Source: an uncultured Gammaproteobacteria bacterium (GTDB lineage: Bacteria; Pseudomonadota; Gammaproteobacteria; Pseudomonadales; Pseudohongiellaceae). From it: a stretch of DNA of 64,000 nt. Of this stretch, positions 43,247 through 52,293 are shown piece after piece (positions within the stretch are counted from its first letter, which is position 1; the number at the start of each line of letters is the position of its first letter). The stretch spans positions 1 through 64,000 of the forward strand of contig CALEJT010000044.1 of NCBI GenBank assembly GCA_937898685.1, given 5' to 3'. The notes beneath the pieces are model-generated. The model was given only the letters and a program-made list of their open reading frames with translations, had not been told where the DNA came from and searched no databases. The translations under genes and the position numbers were made by a program.

Positions 43247-44497
43247 ATGAACCAGACCATGACCTCCCTGTTCCGCACCGCAGCCAGACTGCGCTGGCTG
43301 GTACTCGCGGCGCACTGCACGCTGGTGGCAGGTACCGCCATGGCGCAGGATGAGCCCGCACGTCCGCAGCTTCCCGTGGCGAACGCCGCGCCGGCGGTTC
43401 CCACCGATCAGCCGCAAGTGGTGCCGCGTCCGCCGCAGATCAATGCCACCAGCTACATCCTGATGGACGCGCTCACCGGCGAAGTGTTGATCGAACACAA
43501 TGCCGATACGCCGCTGCCGCCCGCCAGTCTCACCAAGATCATGACGACCTACATCGCGGACCACGAGATTGCGGCCGGTAATCTGTCACTCGACGACGAA
43601 GTGTTCGTGAGCGTGAAGGCCTGGCAGGCCGAAGGCTCCAAGATGTTCATCCAGGAAGGCACGCGCGTGCGTCTGGAAGACATCATGCGCGGCATCATCA
43701 TCCAGTCGGGTAACGACGCCAGCATCGCACTCGCCGAACATATCGCAGGCAGCGAAGATGCCTTTGCCGATCTGATGAACCAGCACGCGCAGTTGCTCGG
43801 CATGACCAACACGCATTTCACCAATGCTTCCGGTCTGCCCGATCCGAACCACAAGGCTTCCGCGCGCGATCTCGCGATCCTGGCGCGTGCCGTCATCACG
43901 CGTTTCCCCGAGCCCTACAAGATGTACGGTGAGCGTGAGTTCACCTACAACAACATCCGTCAGCCCAACCGCAACACGTTGCTCTTCAGCGATCGCAGTG
44001 TCGACGGCATGAAGACCGGCTTCACCGACGATGCCGGCTACTGTCTGGTGGCGTCGGCCGTGCGCGATGGCATGCGCCTGATCACCGTGGTGATGGGCAC
44101 CGAATCCGCCGACGCGCGCGCCGTCGAAACGCAGAAGCTGCTCACCTACGGTTTCCGCTTCTTCGAAACGCATCAGCTCTTCACCGGCAACGAAGTGCTC
44201 GGCATGGCCAAGGTCTGGTCCGGCGCTGCCGACGAAGTGCCGGTGGGCGTGCAGGAATCGCTGGTGCGCACGATTCAGCGCGGCCAGGCTGCCAACCTCA
44301 CCACCGAACTCACGCTCGAGGAAACGATCAAGGCGCCGATCAGCGCCGGTCAGGAACTGGGCCGCGTGAAGGTGGCCGCCGGTGATCAGGTGTACTACGA
44401 AGGTCCGGTGGTGGCACTGCAGGACGTCGCCCGCGGCAGCCTGTGGAAGCGTCTGATGGACTGGCTGTACCTGTTTTTCCTCTCGTTGCTCAGCTAA
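43247..44497 (+). CDS. dacA: D-alanyl-D-alanine carboxypeptidase (PBP5/6 type)
   Basis: 416 aa. Signal peptide ending at GTAMAQD. It removes the terminal D-Ala from pentapeptides. The three penicillin-binding motifs are SLTKIMTTY (SxxK), QSGNDASIAL (SGN) and GMKTGFTDDA (KTG). The C-terminal beta domain and an amphipathic end helix (WKRLMDWLYLFFLSLLS) attach it to the inner membrane, as in E. coli DacA/DacC. RBS AGAAG before the ATG; ybeD follows after 11 nt. Confidence 0.96.
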   Translation: MNQTMTSLFRTAARLRWLVLAAHCTLVAGTAMAQDEPARPQLPVANAAPAVPTDQPQVVPRPPQINATSYILMDALTGEVLIEHNADTPLPPASLTKIMTTYIADHEIAAGNLSLDDEVFVSVKAWQAEGSKMFIQEGTRVRLEDIMRGIIIQSGNDASIALAEHIAGSEDAFADLMNQHAQLLGMTNTHFTNASGLPDPNHKASARDLAILARAVITRFPEPYKMYGEREFTYNNIRQPNRNTLLFSDRSVDGMKTGFTDDAGYCLVASAVRDGMRLITVVMGTESADARAVETQKLLTYGFRFFETHQLFTGNEVLGMAKVWSGAADEVPVGVQESLVRTIQRGQAANLTTELTLEETIKAPISAGQELGRVKVAAGDQVYYEGPVVALQDVARGSLWKRLMDWLYLFFLSLLS

Positions 44498-44508
44498 GGC
44501 AGTAGAGC

Positions 44509-44778
44509 ATGACGCAGCAAGAACCGCCCAAACTCGAATATCCCTGTGACTATCCGATCAAGGTGATGGGCATGAACGATCACGACTTCGCGCACGTCGT
44601 GATCGCCATCATCCGTCGCCACGATGAAAGTTTCGATGCGTCCTCGGTGACTCTGCGCGCCAGCCGCAACGATAAATACCTTTCGGTCACTGCCACCATC
44701 ACCGCCACGGGGCCAGAACAGATCGCAGCGATCTTCGCCGATCTGAAGGCCACCGGGCGCGTGCAGATGGTGTTGTAA
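44509..44778 (+). CDS. ybeD: YbeD family protein (DUF493)
   Basis: 89 aa, ferredoxin-like alpha/beta protein of the DUF493 family: LEYPCDYPIKVMGMNDHDFA and VTATITATGPEQIAAIFADL. E. coli YbeD lies between dacA and lipB in the same way and has the same length. Its role is unknown; genetic linkage to lipoate synthesis is strong. It is 33 nt upstream of lipB. Confidence 0.94.
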   Translation: MTQQEPPKLEYPCDYPIKVMGMNDHDFAHVVIAIIRRHDESFDASSVTLRASRNDKYLSVTATITATGPEQIAAIFADLKATGRVQMVL

Positions 44779-44811
44779 GTTTCACCATCCGTTCAGCGTT
44801 CGCTTCCACTT

Positions 44812-45453
44812 ATGAGCGTAGGGTCGCCTCCACGTTGTGAGATCCGCTACCTGGGACTGCGGCCCTATCAGGAAGTGTGGGATGCGATGCAGCGTTTCAC
44901 GGCGGAACGTACTCCGGACACCGTCGACGAACTCTGGGTGCTCGAGCACGAGCCGGTCTACACGCAGGGACAGACCGGCAAACCCGAACATGTGCTAGAT
45001 CCGCACGGCATTCCCATCGTGCAGAGCGATAGAGGGGGGCAGGTCACCTATCACGGCCCAGGCCAACTCATCGTTTACTTTCTACTCGACGTGCGTCGCC
45101 GTGGTTACGGCGTGCGCAGCCTCGTCGATCTCATCGAACGCTCGATCCTGCGCTTGTTGCACGACTTCGGCATCGAAGGCCAGCTGCGTCCCGGTGCGCC
45201 CGGTGTCTATGTGGGCGATGCGAAGATTTCCGCATTGGGCCTGCGAATTCGCCGCGGTTGTTCACTCCACGGACTCAGTCTCAACGTCAACATGGATTTG
45301 ACGCCGTTTTCATGGATCAATCCCTGCGGCTATCCCGGCCTGCGTGCCACTTCGATACGTGAATTGTTGCCCCAGTCGGGTGCAGAGCTGTTCACGCAAG
45401 TGCAACAACGACTTGTCGCGATTTTGCTGCAAGAACTCGGCACAGAGCCCTGA
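44812..45453 (+). CDS. lipB: Octanoyltransferase
   Basis: 213 aa. It transfers octanoate from ACP to lipoyl domains, the first step of lipoate synthesis. Family features: VLEHEPVYTQGQTGKPEHVL, DRGGQVTYHGPGQLIVYFLL, KISALGLRIRRGCSLHGLSL with catalytic Lys, and SLNVNMDLTPFSWINPCGYP with Cys. The length is equal to E. coli LipB (213). LipA follows after 54 nt with its own candidate promoter. Confidence 0.96.
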   Translation: MSVGSPPRCEIRYLGLRPYQEVWDAMQRFTAERTPDTVDELWVLEHEPVYTQGQTGKPEHVLDPHGIPIVQSDRGGQVTYHGPGQLIVYFLLDVRRRGYGVRSLVDLIERSILRLLHDFGIEGQLRPGAPGVYVGDAKISALGLRIRRGCSLHGLSLNVNMDLTPFSWINPCGYPGLRATSIRELLPQSGAELFTQVQQRLVAILLQELGTEP

Positions 45454-45463
45454 TTTCCTGCGC

Positions 45464-45469
45464 TATAAT
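45464..45469 (+). promoter_or_regulatory. Candidate -10 box upstream of lipA
   Basis: A perfect TATAAT, 39 nt before the lipA ATG, followed by CCGGACCGC. No good -35 match was found at 16-18 nt. It is similar in setting to the boxes before proA and ligA. Confidence 0.4.
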
Positions 45470-45507
45470 CCGGACCGCTTTCTTCTCTCTGCAGTGAGAT
45501 CCCGCCG

Positions 45508-46473
45508 ATGTCAGAAGTGCAGTCCGTCGATCCCAGCCAGGTAAAGGTGGTTCAAGGTGAAAAATTGCGTGGTGCCGACAAGGTGGCGCGCATTCCCGTC
45601 AAGGTGATTCCCACGGTGGAACTGCCGCGCAAGCCGGAGTGGATCCGCGCTCGCATCGGCGACAACGAGCGCGTGCGCAGCATCAAGGAAACGCTGCGTC
45701 GCCACAAACTCGCCTCCGTCTGCGAAGAAGCCTCCTGTCCCAACCTCGGTGAATGTTTCAGTGGTGGTACCGCCACCTTCATGATCATGGGTGATATCTG
45801 CACCCGCCGCTGTCCGTTCTGCGACGTGGCGCATGGTCGCCCCAATCCGCTGAACGAAAACGAACCGATCGAACTCGCCGAAGCGATTCAGGAGATGAAA
45901 CTGCGCTACGTGGTCGTCACTTCGGTGGATCGCGACGACCTGCTCGATGGTGGTGCCGATCACTTCGCACGCTGCATCAGTGAGACGCGCCGTCTCAATC
46001 CCGGCATCAAGGTGGAAGTGCTCGTGCCCGACTTCCGTGGTCGTGGTGACATCGCACTGAAGATTCTCACGGCCACCAAACCCGACGTGTTCAACCACAA
46101 CCTCGAAACCGTGCCCGAGCTTTACAAGAAAGTACGCCCGGGTTCCGATTATCAGTGGTCACTGAACCTGCTCAAGCAGTACAAGGCGATGGCGCCCGAC
46201 GTCATCACGAAGTCCGGCATCATGGTGGGCTTGGGTGAAACGCGGGAGCAGGTGTTGCGTGTGCTCGAAGACATGCGTGCGCACGACATCGATATGGTGA
46301 CGATCGGTCAATATCTGCAGCCGAGCCGCAACCATCTGCCGGTCGATCGCTTCGTCCATCCCGATGAATTCGCAGAGTATGCGCGTATCGGTGAGGAGAT
46401 GGGCTTCAGGCACGTCGCCAGCGGCCCGATGGTGCGCTCCTCATACCATGCCGACAAGCAGTCGGGGATCTGA
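45508..46473 (+). CDS. lipA: Lipoyl synthase (radical SAM)
   Basis: 321 aa. It inserts two sulphurs into the octanoyl group on lipoyl domains. Both Fe-S clusters are present: the auxiliary cluster in CEEASCPNLGECFSGGTATF (C-x4-C-x5-C) and the radical SAM CxxxCxxC in CTRRCPFCDVAHG. The end includes FRHVASGPMVRSSYHADKQ with the conserved RSSYHA. The length matches E. coli (321). The 3' end overlaps the convergent holA gene by 33 nt. Confidence 0.97.
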   Translation: MSEVQSVDPSQVKVVQGEKLRGADKVARIPVKVIPTVELPRKPEWIRARIGDNERVRSIKETLRRHKLASVCEEASCPNLGECFSGGTATFMIMGDICTRRCPFCDVAHGRPNPLNENEPIELAEAIQEMKLRYVVVTSVDRDDLLDGGADHFARCISETRRLNPGIKVEVLVPDFRGRGDIALKILTATKPDVFNHNLETVPELYKKVRPGSDYQWSLNLLKQYKAMAPDVITKSGIMVGLGETREQVLRVLEDMRAHDIDMVTIGQYLQPSRNHLPVDRFVHPDEFAEYARIGEEMGFRHVASGPMVRSSYHADKQSGI

Positions 46474-47466
46474 GAAGCGTAGTACCAGCGCGCCGAGTTC
46501 GTCCCACTCGTTCAACTTGTGCAAACCCTTCACGCTCTGATCGATGCGCCGTGCGCGTTCGAGCAGGGCGAGCAGGCTGCTTTGACGATGCGTCTGCAGT
46601 GCGCGCGTCACCTGCGCCTGCTTGTTTCCCCACACGCGATGCGCCTGCAGCACCGCATTCATCGGTTGTCCCTGCGCCAGGTCGGCCTGCATTGCCGCCA
46701 GCGCGCGAATTTCCCGGCACAGCATGGTGAGGATGTAGAGCAGTTCTTCGCCCTCGCCACGCAGGTGCGAAAGGATGCGCAGCGCACGTGAGCCATTGCC
46801 GGCCAAGCAAGCGTCGATCAAGGCGAACACGCTGAAGCGGGCATTGTCGGCAACGAGTTCCTGCACCTGCGTGGCGTCGAGACGATCGCCTTCGATCAAA
46901 AGTCGCAGCTTGTCCGCTTCCTGCGCTGCCGCGAGCAGGTTGCCTTCCACCCGATCCGCCAAGAGCTGCAACGCTTCCGGTTCGGCGCGGATGCCCTGTG
47001 CCGCGAGACGTTGTCCGATCCAACCCGGCAATTGCTGTTCGTTGATGGGCCAGAGCTGGCAGAAGAGTCCCGCGGCTTCGAGTTGCTTGAACCACTTCGT
47101 GCTCTGGCTCTGCTTGTCGATGCGGCCGGAAGTCAGGAGCAAGAGATTGTCCGGGTTGGGTTGTTCGAGATAGGTGAGGAGTGCGGTGCGCGCAGCCTCG
47201 TCGATCTTGTTACTGCCCATGCGCAAGTCGATCAGCTTGCGTTCGGCGAAGAGCGACATTTCCTGATTCGTCGCAAGCAGTTGATTCCAATCGAAGCCGG
47301 GACCGACCTCCATCACCAGGCGCTCACTGAAACCCTGTTCCTTCGCGAAGGCGCGCACGGCATCGCAGGCTTCCTGCATCAACAGGACCTCATCGCCGCT
47401 GATCCACACCAACGGAGGTAATTGTTTGCGTAATGTGGAAAGAAGTTGTTCCGCTTTGACTTGCAT
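46441..47466 (-). CDS. holA: DNA polymerase III delta subunit
   Basis: 341 aa from ATG 47466 (MQVKAEQLLSTLRKQLPPLV). It is the clamp-opening wrench of the polymerase III clamp loader. Typical segments are VWISGDEVLLMQEACDAVR, EFTDN-like LFAERKLIDLRMGS, LWPINEQQLPGWIGQRLAAQ, and the C-terminal WDELGALVLRFSDP. The length is close to E. coli HolA (343). It usually lies downstream of lptE; here lptE and leuS are not next to it. It is convergent with lipA and its last 33 nt are shared with the lipA end. Confidence 0.94.
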   Translation of the reverse strand: MQVKAEQLLSTLRKQLPPLVWISGDEVLLMQEACDAVRAFAKEQGFSERLVMEVGPGFDWNQLLATNQEMSLFAERKLIDLRMGSNKIDEAARTALLTYLEQPNPDNLLLLTSGRIDKQSQSTKWFKQLEAAGLFCQLWPINEQQLPGWIGQRLAAQGIRAEPEALQLLADRVEGNLLAAAQEADKLRLLIEGDRLDATQVQELVADNARFSVFALIDACLAGNGSRALRILSHLRGEGEELLYILTMLCREIRALAAMQADLAQGQPMNAVLQAHRVWGNKQAQVTRALQTHRQSSLLALLERARRIDQSVKGLHKLNEWDELGALVLRFSDPRLLVGMV

Positions 47467-47556
47467 GTGGTGCCTATCGAATGAGGCGCCAATGCTAACA
47501 CGCCAGCACGCTGGCGCTTCAGCCGGCACCATAAGGGCATAAAGTGTGCGTAATCC

Positions 47557-47584
47557 TTGTGTTGTGGAGGGATTGCTCTATACT
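47557..47584 (+). promoter_or_regulatory. Candidate sigma-70 promoter of deaD
   Basis: TTGTGT (47557-47562) and TATACT (47579-47584) are separated by 16 nt; a GC-rich stretch follows. It would give a 5' leader of about 60 nt before the deaD ATG, a length that could hold cold-shock control, though none is proved. Confidence 0.55.
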
Positions 47585-47653
47585 GCGCGCCCCCCAGGGA
47601 GACTAAGGACAGTTTCCTCCGGGGACCACTCATAGTTTCCTAGATACCCCTCC

Positions 47654-49480
47654 ATGACCAACCCCGCCCCTTCCTTCAGCGCCTTGGCGCTGAGCACCCC
47701 TGTACTCCAAGCTTTGGAGAAAGTCGGTTACGAAAAACCTTCGCCCATCCAGGAGAAGACCATTCCCTTCCTGCTCGACGGCCGCGATGTCATCGGTCAG
47801 GCCCAGACCGGTACCGGTAAGACCGCTGCCTTTGCCTTGCCGATCCTGAGCAAATTGGATCTCAAGCAGACCCTGCCGCAGGCGCTGGTCCTGGCGCCGA
47901 CGCGCGAGCTTGCCATCCAGGTGGCCGAAGCCTTCCAGACCTACGCTACCTTCATTCCCGGCTTTCACGTACTGCCGATCTACGGTGGTTCGGATTTTCG
48001 CGGTCAGCTGCAGGGTCTGCGTCGTGGTTGCCACGTCGTGGTGGGGACACCGGGTCGCGTCATGGATCACATGCGTCGCGGCACGCTCGACCTGTCGGGG
48101 CTGAAGACCATCGTGCTCGACGAAGCCGATGAAATGCTGCGCATGGGCTTCATCGAAGACGTCGAATGGGTTTTGGAACAAGCGCCACAGGAAAGACAGA
48201 TCGCGCTGTTTTCCGCCACCATGCCGCCGCCGATCCGCAAGATCGCCACGCAGCATCTGCGCGAACCCGAACATGTCACCATCGAACTCAAGACGGTGTC
48301 CGCCGAAACCATCCGCCAGCGCTACTGGCCCGTGCGCGGCACCAACAAGCTCGATGCCTTGACCCGCATTCTCGAGGCCGAACCTTTCAACGGCATGATC
48401 ATCTTCGTGCGCACGAAAACGCTCACCGTCGATCTGGCCGACAAACTCTCCGCCCGTGGTTTCGCCTGTTCGCCGCTCAATGGCGACATGTCGCAGCAAC
48501 TGCGTGAAGCGACGGTCGAAAAACTGCGCAAGGGGCGTCTCGACATCCTGATCGCCACCGACGTCGCTGCGCGTGGTCTCGACGTCGAGCGCATCAGTCA
48601 CGTCGTCAACTACGACATTCCCTACGACGTCGAAACCTATATCCACCGCATAGGCCGTACCGGTCGCGCTGGCCGGGAAGGCGACGCCATCCTGTTCGTC
48701 GCACCGCGCGAACAGCGCATGCTCGGTGCGATCGAAAAGGCGACGCGCAAGAAGATCGAGTTGATGGAACTGCCGTCGACCGAGCTCATCAACGACCGTC
48801 GCACCGCGCGCTTCATGCAGGACATCACCGACACCCTGCAAGCCGGCGGACTCGAGCCCTATCTGGATCTCGTGCGTCGCTACGAGCAGGAACACAACGT
48901 GCCCGCGATGGAAATCGCTGCGGCACTGGCCAAACGTCTGCGCGGTGATCAACCGCTGCTGCTTGCTCCGACCAAGAGCGAAGAAGGCGGCAAGGGTTTC
49001 GAGCGCAGCGACAAACCGCGCCGCAAACGTGAGGATGCGCGCGAGGAATGGGGCCGTGCGAACGACGGCGAAGCCTTCGACAGACCACGCGCCCCGCGCC
49101 GTGAATTCAGTCGTGATCCGAGCAACATGGGCCCGGTGGAACCCGGCATGGAACGCTTCCGCATCGAAGTCGGTCATGCCCATGAAGTGAAACCTGCCAA
49201 CATCGTCGGTGCCATCGCCAACGAGGCCGGCATCGAAAGTCGCTACATCGGCCGCATCCAGATCTTCGACGAGTTCTCGTACATCGATCTGCCCGAAGGC
49301 ATGCCGAAGGAAACCTTCCAGCACCTGCAACGCGTGTGGGTGCAGAAACGTCAGTTGCGCATCACCAAGATCGCATCGGGTGCGGCGGGAAAGGCAGGGA
49401 AGAGCGAAAGGGCGGCGCCGCCGCGTCGCGATCAACACGACAAGCCCGAACGGCGCACCAAGAAACACAGCCGTTCCTGA
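47654..49480 (+). CDS. deaD: DEAD-box ATP-dependent RNA helicase (DeaD/CsdA)
   Basis: 608 aa, the size of E. coli CsdA (629). Motifs in order: Q motif EKPSPIQEKTIPFLL, I AQTGTGKTAAFALP, Ia PTRELAIQVAE, II VLDEADEMLRMGF, III FSATMP, IV IIFVRTKT, V DVAARGLDVERISHVVNYD, VI YIHRIGRTGRAGREG. The C-terminal part has an Arg/Glu-rich linker (RKREDAREEWGR) and a DbpA-type RNA-binding domain (RFRIEVGHAHEVKPANIVGA; YIDLPEGMPKETFQHLQRV). It helps ribosome assembly and mRNA decay, especially in the cold. It is divergent from holA. Confidence 0.95.
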   Translation: MTNPAPSFSALALSTPVLQALEKVGYEKPSPIQEKTIPFLLDGRDVIGQAQTGTGKTAAFALPILSKLDLKQTLPQALVLAPTRELAIQVAEAFQTYATFIPGFHVLPIYGGSDFRGQLQGLRRGCHVVVGTPGRVMDHMRRGTLDLSGLKTIVLDEADEMLRMGFIEDVEWVLEQAPQERQIALFSATMPPPIRKIATQHLREPEHVTIELKTVSAETIRQRYWPVRGTNKLDALTRILEAEPFNGMIIFVRTKTLTVDLADKLSARGFACSPLNGDMSQQLREATVEKLRKGRLDILIATDVAARGLDVERISHVVNYDIPYDVETYIHRIGRTGRAGREGDAILFVAPREQRMLGAIEKATRKKIELMELPSTELINDRRTARFMQDITDTLQAGGLEPYLDLVRRYEQEHNVPAMEIAAALAKRLRGDQPLLLAPTKSEEGGKGFERSDKPRRKREDAREEWGRANDGEAFDRPRAPRREFSRDPSNMGPVEPGMERFRIEVGHAHEVKPANIVGAIANEAGIESRYIGRIQIFDEFSYIDLPEGMPKETFQHLQRVWVQKRQLRITKIASGAAGKAGKSERAAPPRRDQHDKPERRTKKHSRS

Positions 49481-49528
49481 TGCGTCGTTTGGGACCGGCG
49501 GTACTCGGCGATCCCAAGCTCTCGAAGT

Positions 49529-49555
49529 ACCTGCGCGAGCGTCGCTCACGCAGGT
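49529..49555. terminator. Long hairpin between convergent deaD and mutarotase genes
   Basis: Arms ACCTGCGCGAGC and GCTCACGCAGGT are nearly perfect inverted repeats separated by about three bases. No T-run follows on either side. It may act as a weak bidirectional terminator or transcript end stabiliser, as the two genes point toward it. Confidence 0.6.
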
Positions 49556-49558
49556 GCT

Positions 49559-50398
49559 TCATTCGATGATCTGCGTAAGAACGTGGGAGCTGTCGGGGGA
49601 GAGGATGAAGGGCTGCGTCAACGCCGTTTCCACACACAGCATGTGACGATAGTCATCCGGCGTCAGGTCCGGGAAGCGCGTGTGAGCTTCGTTCCACGGG
49701 TTCCACACCACGATGCTGTCGTGCCCCTTCGAGCAGATGTGCGTTTCACCTTGTGGGTCCTTCAGTACGACTCGTTCTGCCGGGTCGAGGTGGATGCGAT
49801 CCGTTTCCGCCTCGATCACGTAAGGAGAGGGCGTTTCGAAACGCTCCCAGTCCTTGGTCTTGTCTGAATATTGACCTTTGAGTCCATCGAGCTGCACCGC
49901 CTCGATGTCGGAGACGGCGAAATAGCTGTGCAGGGCGCAATTGAGCGGCACGTCCTTGTTGCTGCGGTTGATGGAATGCAGACGGATTTCCAGCTGTTCA
50001 CCGATCATGATCTCGAGTTCCACGCCCACTTGCGCGGGCACCGCCGGATGGCTGATGTCTTCGGGAAGGAGCAGAAGGCGGCTGCCCTGCAGCGAGTTGT
50101 CGACGGCGGCCAGATACCAGCGTTTCGTGCGCGCCACACCGTGCGCCGGCAGCTTGGCCTCGGTGGGATGTGCACCAAACCAGGGCCAGCAGATCGGGAC
50201 GCCGCCGCGAATCGACTTGGTGCCATCGAACAGCGCGGCGTCGCTCAGGAAAAGGCGTTCACGTCCATCGCGCTTGGGCTTGTAGCGCAGTACCTGGCCA
50301 CCGAACAATGAGATGGTGGCGGTGGCCATTGCGTTGGAGATTTCCAACAGTGAAACAGCGGGATTGAGGTGTTTCTGGAACAGACTGAAGACTGCCAT
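49559..50398 (-). CDS. D-hexose-6-phosphate mutarotase (YeaD type)
   Basis: 279 aa. The aldose-1-epimerase-like fold interconverts alpha and beta forms of glucose-6-phosphate. Family segments: GGQVLRYKPKRDGRERLFLS, KSIRGGVPICWPWFGAHPTE, LNCALHSYFAVSDIEAVQLD with the catalytic His, and CVETALTQPFILSPDSSHVL with Glu near the end. It matches E. coli YeaD in length (294). The ATG 50398 has GGAGTT upstream on its strand. It is convergent with deaD and divergent from the DUF6152 gene. Confidence 0.9.
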   Translation of the reverse strand: MAVFSLFQKHLNPAVSLLEISNAMATATISLFGGQVLRYKPKRDGRERLFLSDAALFDGTKSIRGGVPICWPWFGAHPTEAKLPAHGVARTKRWYLAAVDNSLQGSRLLLLPEDISHPAVPAQVGVELEIMIGEQLEIRLHSINRSNKDVPLNCALHSYFAVSDIEAVQLDGLKGQYSDKTKDWERFETPSPYVIEAETDRIHLDPAERVVLKDPQGETHICSKGHDSIVVWNPWNEAHTRFPDLTPDDYRHMLCVETALTQPFILSPDSSHVLTQIIE

Positions 50399-50554
50399 AG
50401 GAACTCCACCAGATGAGACCGCGCAGCTTACTGGACTTGGCGAATCGTTCCAACTCCATCGCTGCACTCCTTGGCCTTTGAGCGGGCTGTGCTAGGATCA
50501 CCACCACGCCGGCCCCGCCCGCCACGAGAACAACAACATTGAAGAGGGGAAAAC

Positions 50555-51127
50555 ATGAAACGCGTACTTCGCAGTGCCTGGCTCATCCTGCTGCTGTGCG
50601 GTCTGTTCAGCCCGCTGAGAGCACACCACAACACGCAGGCCGAATACGGCCCCTTCGATTCCAGTTTCATCACCGTCGATGGTGTGATCACCAACATCAA
50701 ATGGGGCAACCCGCACATCGCCTTCACCATCGAGGTCACCGGTGGTGATCTGCCGCCCGAAGAAGTCGGGCAGCGCTGGCAGGTGAACAGTCATCCCGTC
50801 AACGTGAAGGTGGCCTACGGTTTCAGTCAGGATGAGTTCAAGGTGGGCGACAAGGTGCATCTGCTGGCCTGGCGCCACGTGCGCGGCATCAAGCATCTCT
50901 GGCCGCGCGCGATTCAGGTGAACGACGGTCCGCTCAAGTCCAACGTGCGCTATTCCGACATGATCGACATCGCCAACGGCACCTTCGAATCTCTCGGCAT
51001 CGAGCCGGCAGCCAACCTCAATGGTTCCGATCCGATTCGCGCCGGTACCGCCACGGTGGAAAAACTCAAGACCATGGGGCTGCTCGACGAGCAGGGCAAC
51101 ATGATCTGGCCGCCGCCGGGCCGTTAA
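50555..51127 (+). CDS. DUF6152 family exported protein, copy 2 (long form)
   Basis: 190 aa. Signal peptide ending at SPLRA, so the mature protein starts HHNTQAEYGPFDSSFITVDG. The DUF6152 core follows: VDGVITNIKWGNPHIAFTIEV, with the NPH motif. Then comes an extra C-terminal region (WRHVRGIKHLWPRAIQVNDG and TVEKLKTMGLLDEQGN) not in the two shorter copies. It stands alone here, without a GHWEG-family neighbour, and its stop overlaps the convergent cupin gene by 4 nt. Confidence 0.78.
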   Translation: MKRVLRSAWLILLLCGLFSPLRAHHNTQAEYGPFDSSFITVDGVITNIKWGNPHIAFTIEVTGGDLPPEEVGQRWQVNSHPVNVKVAYGFSQDEFKVGDKVHLLAWRHVRGIKHLWPRAIQVNDGPLKSNVRYSDMIDIANGTFESLGIEPAANLNGSDPIRAGTATVEKLKTMGLLDEQGNMIWPPPGR

Positions 51128-51600
51128 GTCTTGGGCGGAAACGCCGAACCATCCTTACGCGTGAAAACGGTCACGCCGTCGACGAATTCGAACTTCATGT
51201 CGACGTCCGGATATTCGCCGCTGTCGCCAGGTAGGCGATCACCGATTTCCAGATAGGCCGCATCGCTGTCGCTGCGGTTGATGAGGTGATGACCATTTTC
51301 CTCGCCGGCGGGGAAGGCCGCACACATGCCGGGCGTCAGCACGGTTTCGCCTTCATCCGTCACCAATACCAATTCGCCACTGAGGACCATCACGAACTCG
51401 TCCTGCACGCGGTGCCAATGCCGTTGCGCCGACATCGTGCCGGGCGGCAACACCGTGTAGTTCACACCGAAGTTCTTCAGTCCCGCGGCATCACCCAGGC
51501 GGTGACGCCGACGCGCCAGGCACGGCGCATCGTACGGGGCGGGATAGCCGGTGCCGATGCGAGCTGGGATGTCCAGAGGATCACGGATGATGGTGGGCAT
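51124..51600 (-). CDS. Cupin domain protein
   Basis: 158 aa, one cupin barrel. Metal-binding residues look intact in QRHWHRVQDEFVMVLSGELV (His-x-His...Glu) and GEENGHHLINRSDSDAAYLE (His). No signal peptide. This type is close to uncharacterised sugar- or amino-acid-related cupins with an extended N-terminus (PARIGTGYPAPYDAPCLARR). The function is unknown. It lies 37 nt upstream of the mgtC-like stop, in the same direction. Confidence 0.85.
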   Translation of the reverse strand: MPTIIRDPLDIPARIGTGYPAPYDAPCLARRRHRLGDAAGLKNFGVNYTVLPPGTMSAQRHWHRVQDEFVMVLSGELVLVTDEGETVLTPGMCAAFPAGEENGHHLINRSDSDAAYLEIGDRLPGDSGEYPDVDMKFEFVDGVTVFTRKDGSAFPPKT

Positions 51601-51637
51601 ATTGCCTCCGTAAGTGGTTCAACGTGATGAAGAAGAC

Positions 51638-52129
51638 TCAGAGCGGCGTATTACGGCGCCGGCGATATTCGAGATGCTCGTGCACGCCGCGGCGCAGCGC
51701 GGAGGTGGTGCGTTCGAGCGCATTCACCGTCAAGAGAATGATCAGTACCAGCACCGACATTTTCACTGCCGTCAGCCTGCTGCCAACGGCGATGCAGACG
51801 CCGAGCGCAGCCAGTACCCAGATCGCGGCGGCGGAGGTGACGCCCATCACCGTGCCGTCGCGCGTCATCATCACACCGGCACCGAGAAAACCTACGCCGG
51901 TCACGACCTGACCGATCACTCGCGTCGGATCGACGTTGTCGGCGTTCAGATGCAACGACAAGGCCACGAAGATGTAGGTGGCCAACACGATCAGCGCGGA
52001 GGTGCGGATGCCCATCGGTTTACCGCGCAGCTGACGTTCCACCCCGATGATCGCACCGCAGAAAAGGCAGGTACCGATGGAGCGCCAGTCGAAGGGCTCG
52101 ATGGCGAGCAGGCTGATCAATTCGTTCAT
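51638..52129 (-). CDS. MgtC/SapB family membrane protein
   Basis: 163 aa with four or five membrane helices and the MgtC/SapB core: GTCLFCGAIIGVERQLRGKP, GIRTSALIVLATYIFVALSL, VIGQVVTGVGFLGAGVMM, GVTSAAAIWVLAALGVCIA. It is a short form without the C-terminal ACT-like domain of Salmonella MgtC. The family is linked to magnesium homeostasis and ATP synthase control. The start at ATG 52129 is the family's usual N-terminus; the open frame upstream is non-coding. Confidence 0.9.
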   Translation of the reverse strand: MNELISLLAIEPFDWRSIGTCLFCGAIIGVERQLRGKPMGIRTSALIVLATYIFVALSLHLNADNVDPTRVIGQVVTGVGFLGAGVMMTRDGTVMGVTSAAAIWVLAALGVCIAVGSRLTAVKMSVLVLIILLTVNALERTTSALRRGVHEHLEYRRRRNTPL

Positions 52130-52293
52130 CAGGTGGGCTCTGAGGAGGGACACTGGCGGCGGATTTTGGCATAGGTCGAGGCTATTGCAACGCGGGGAGG
52201 TATGAGCGGCGGAGGACCTGCCTTGCGGTTGCCGTCGAAGGGGCTCAAACTGCGACCTCACGCGTGCAAGGGGCACGGCAAGGAGGAGAAGCG

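Noticed and set aside
47630..49549. 639-codon minus-strand frame opposite deaD
   Set aside because: All nine helicase motifs are on the plus strand. The antisense translation (rich in Asp, His, Arg, Phe) has no recognisable domain and no ribosome binding site.
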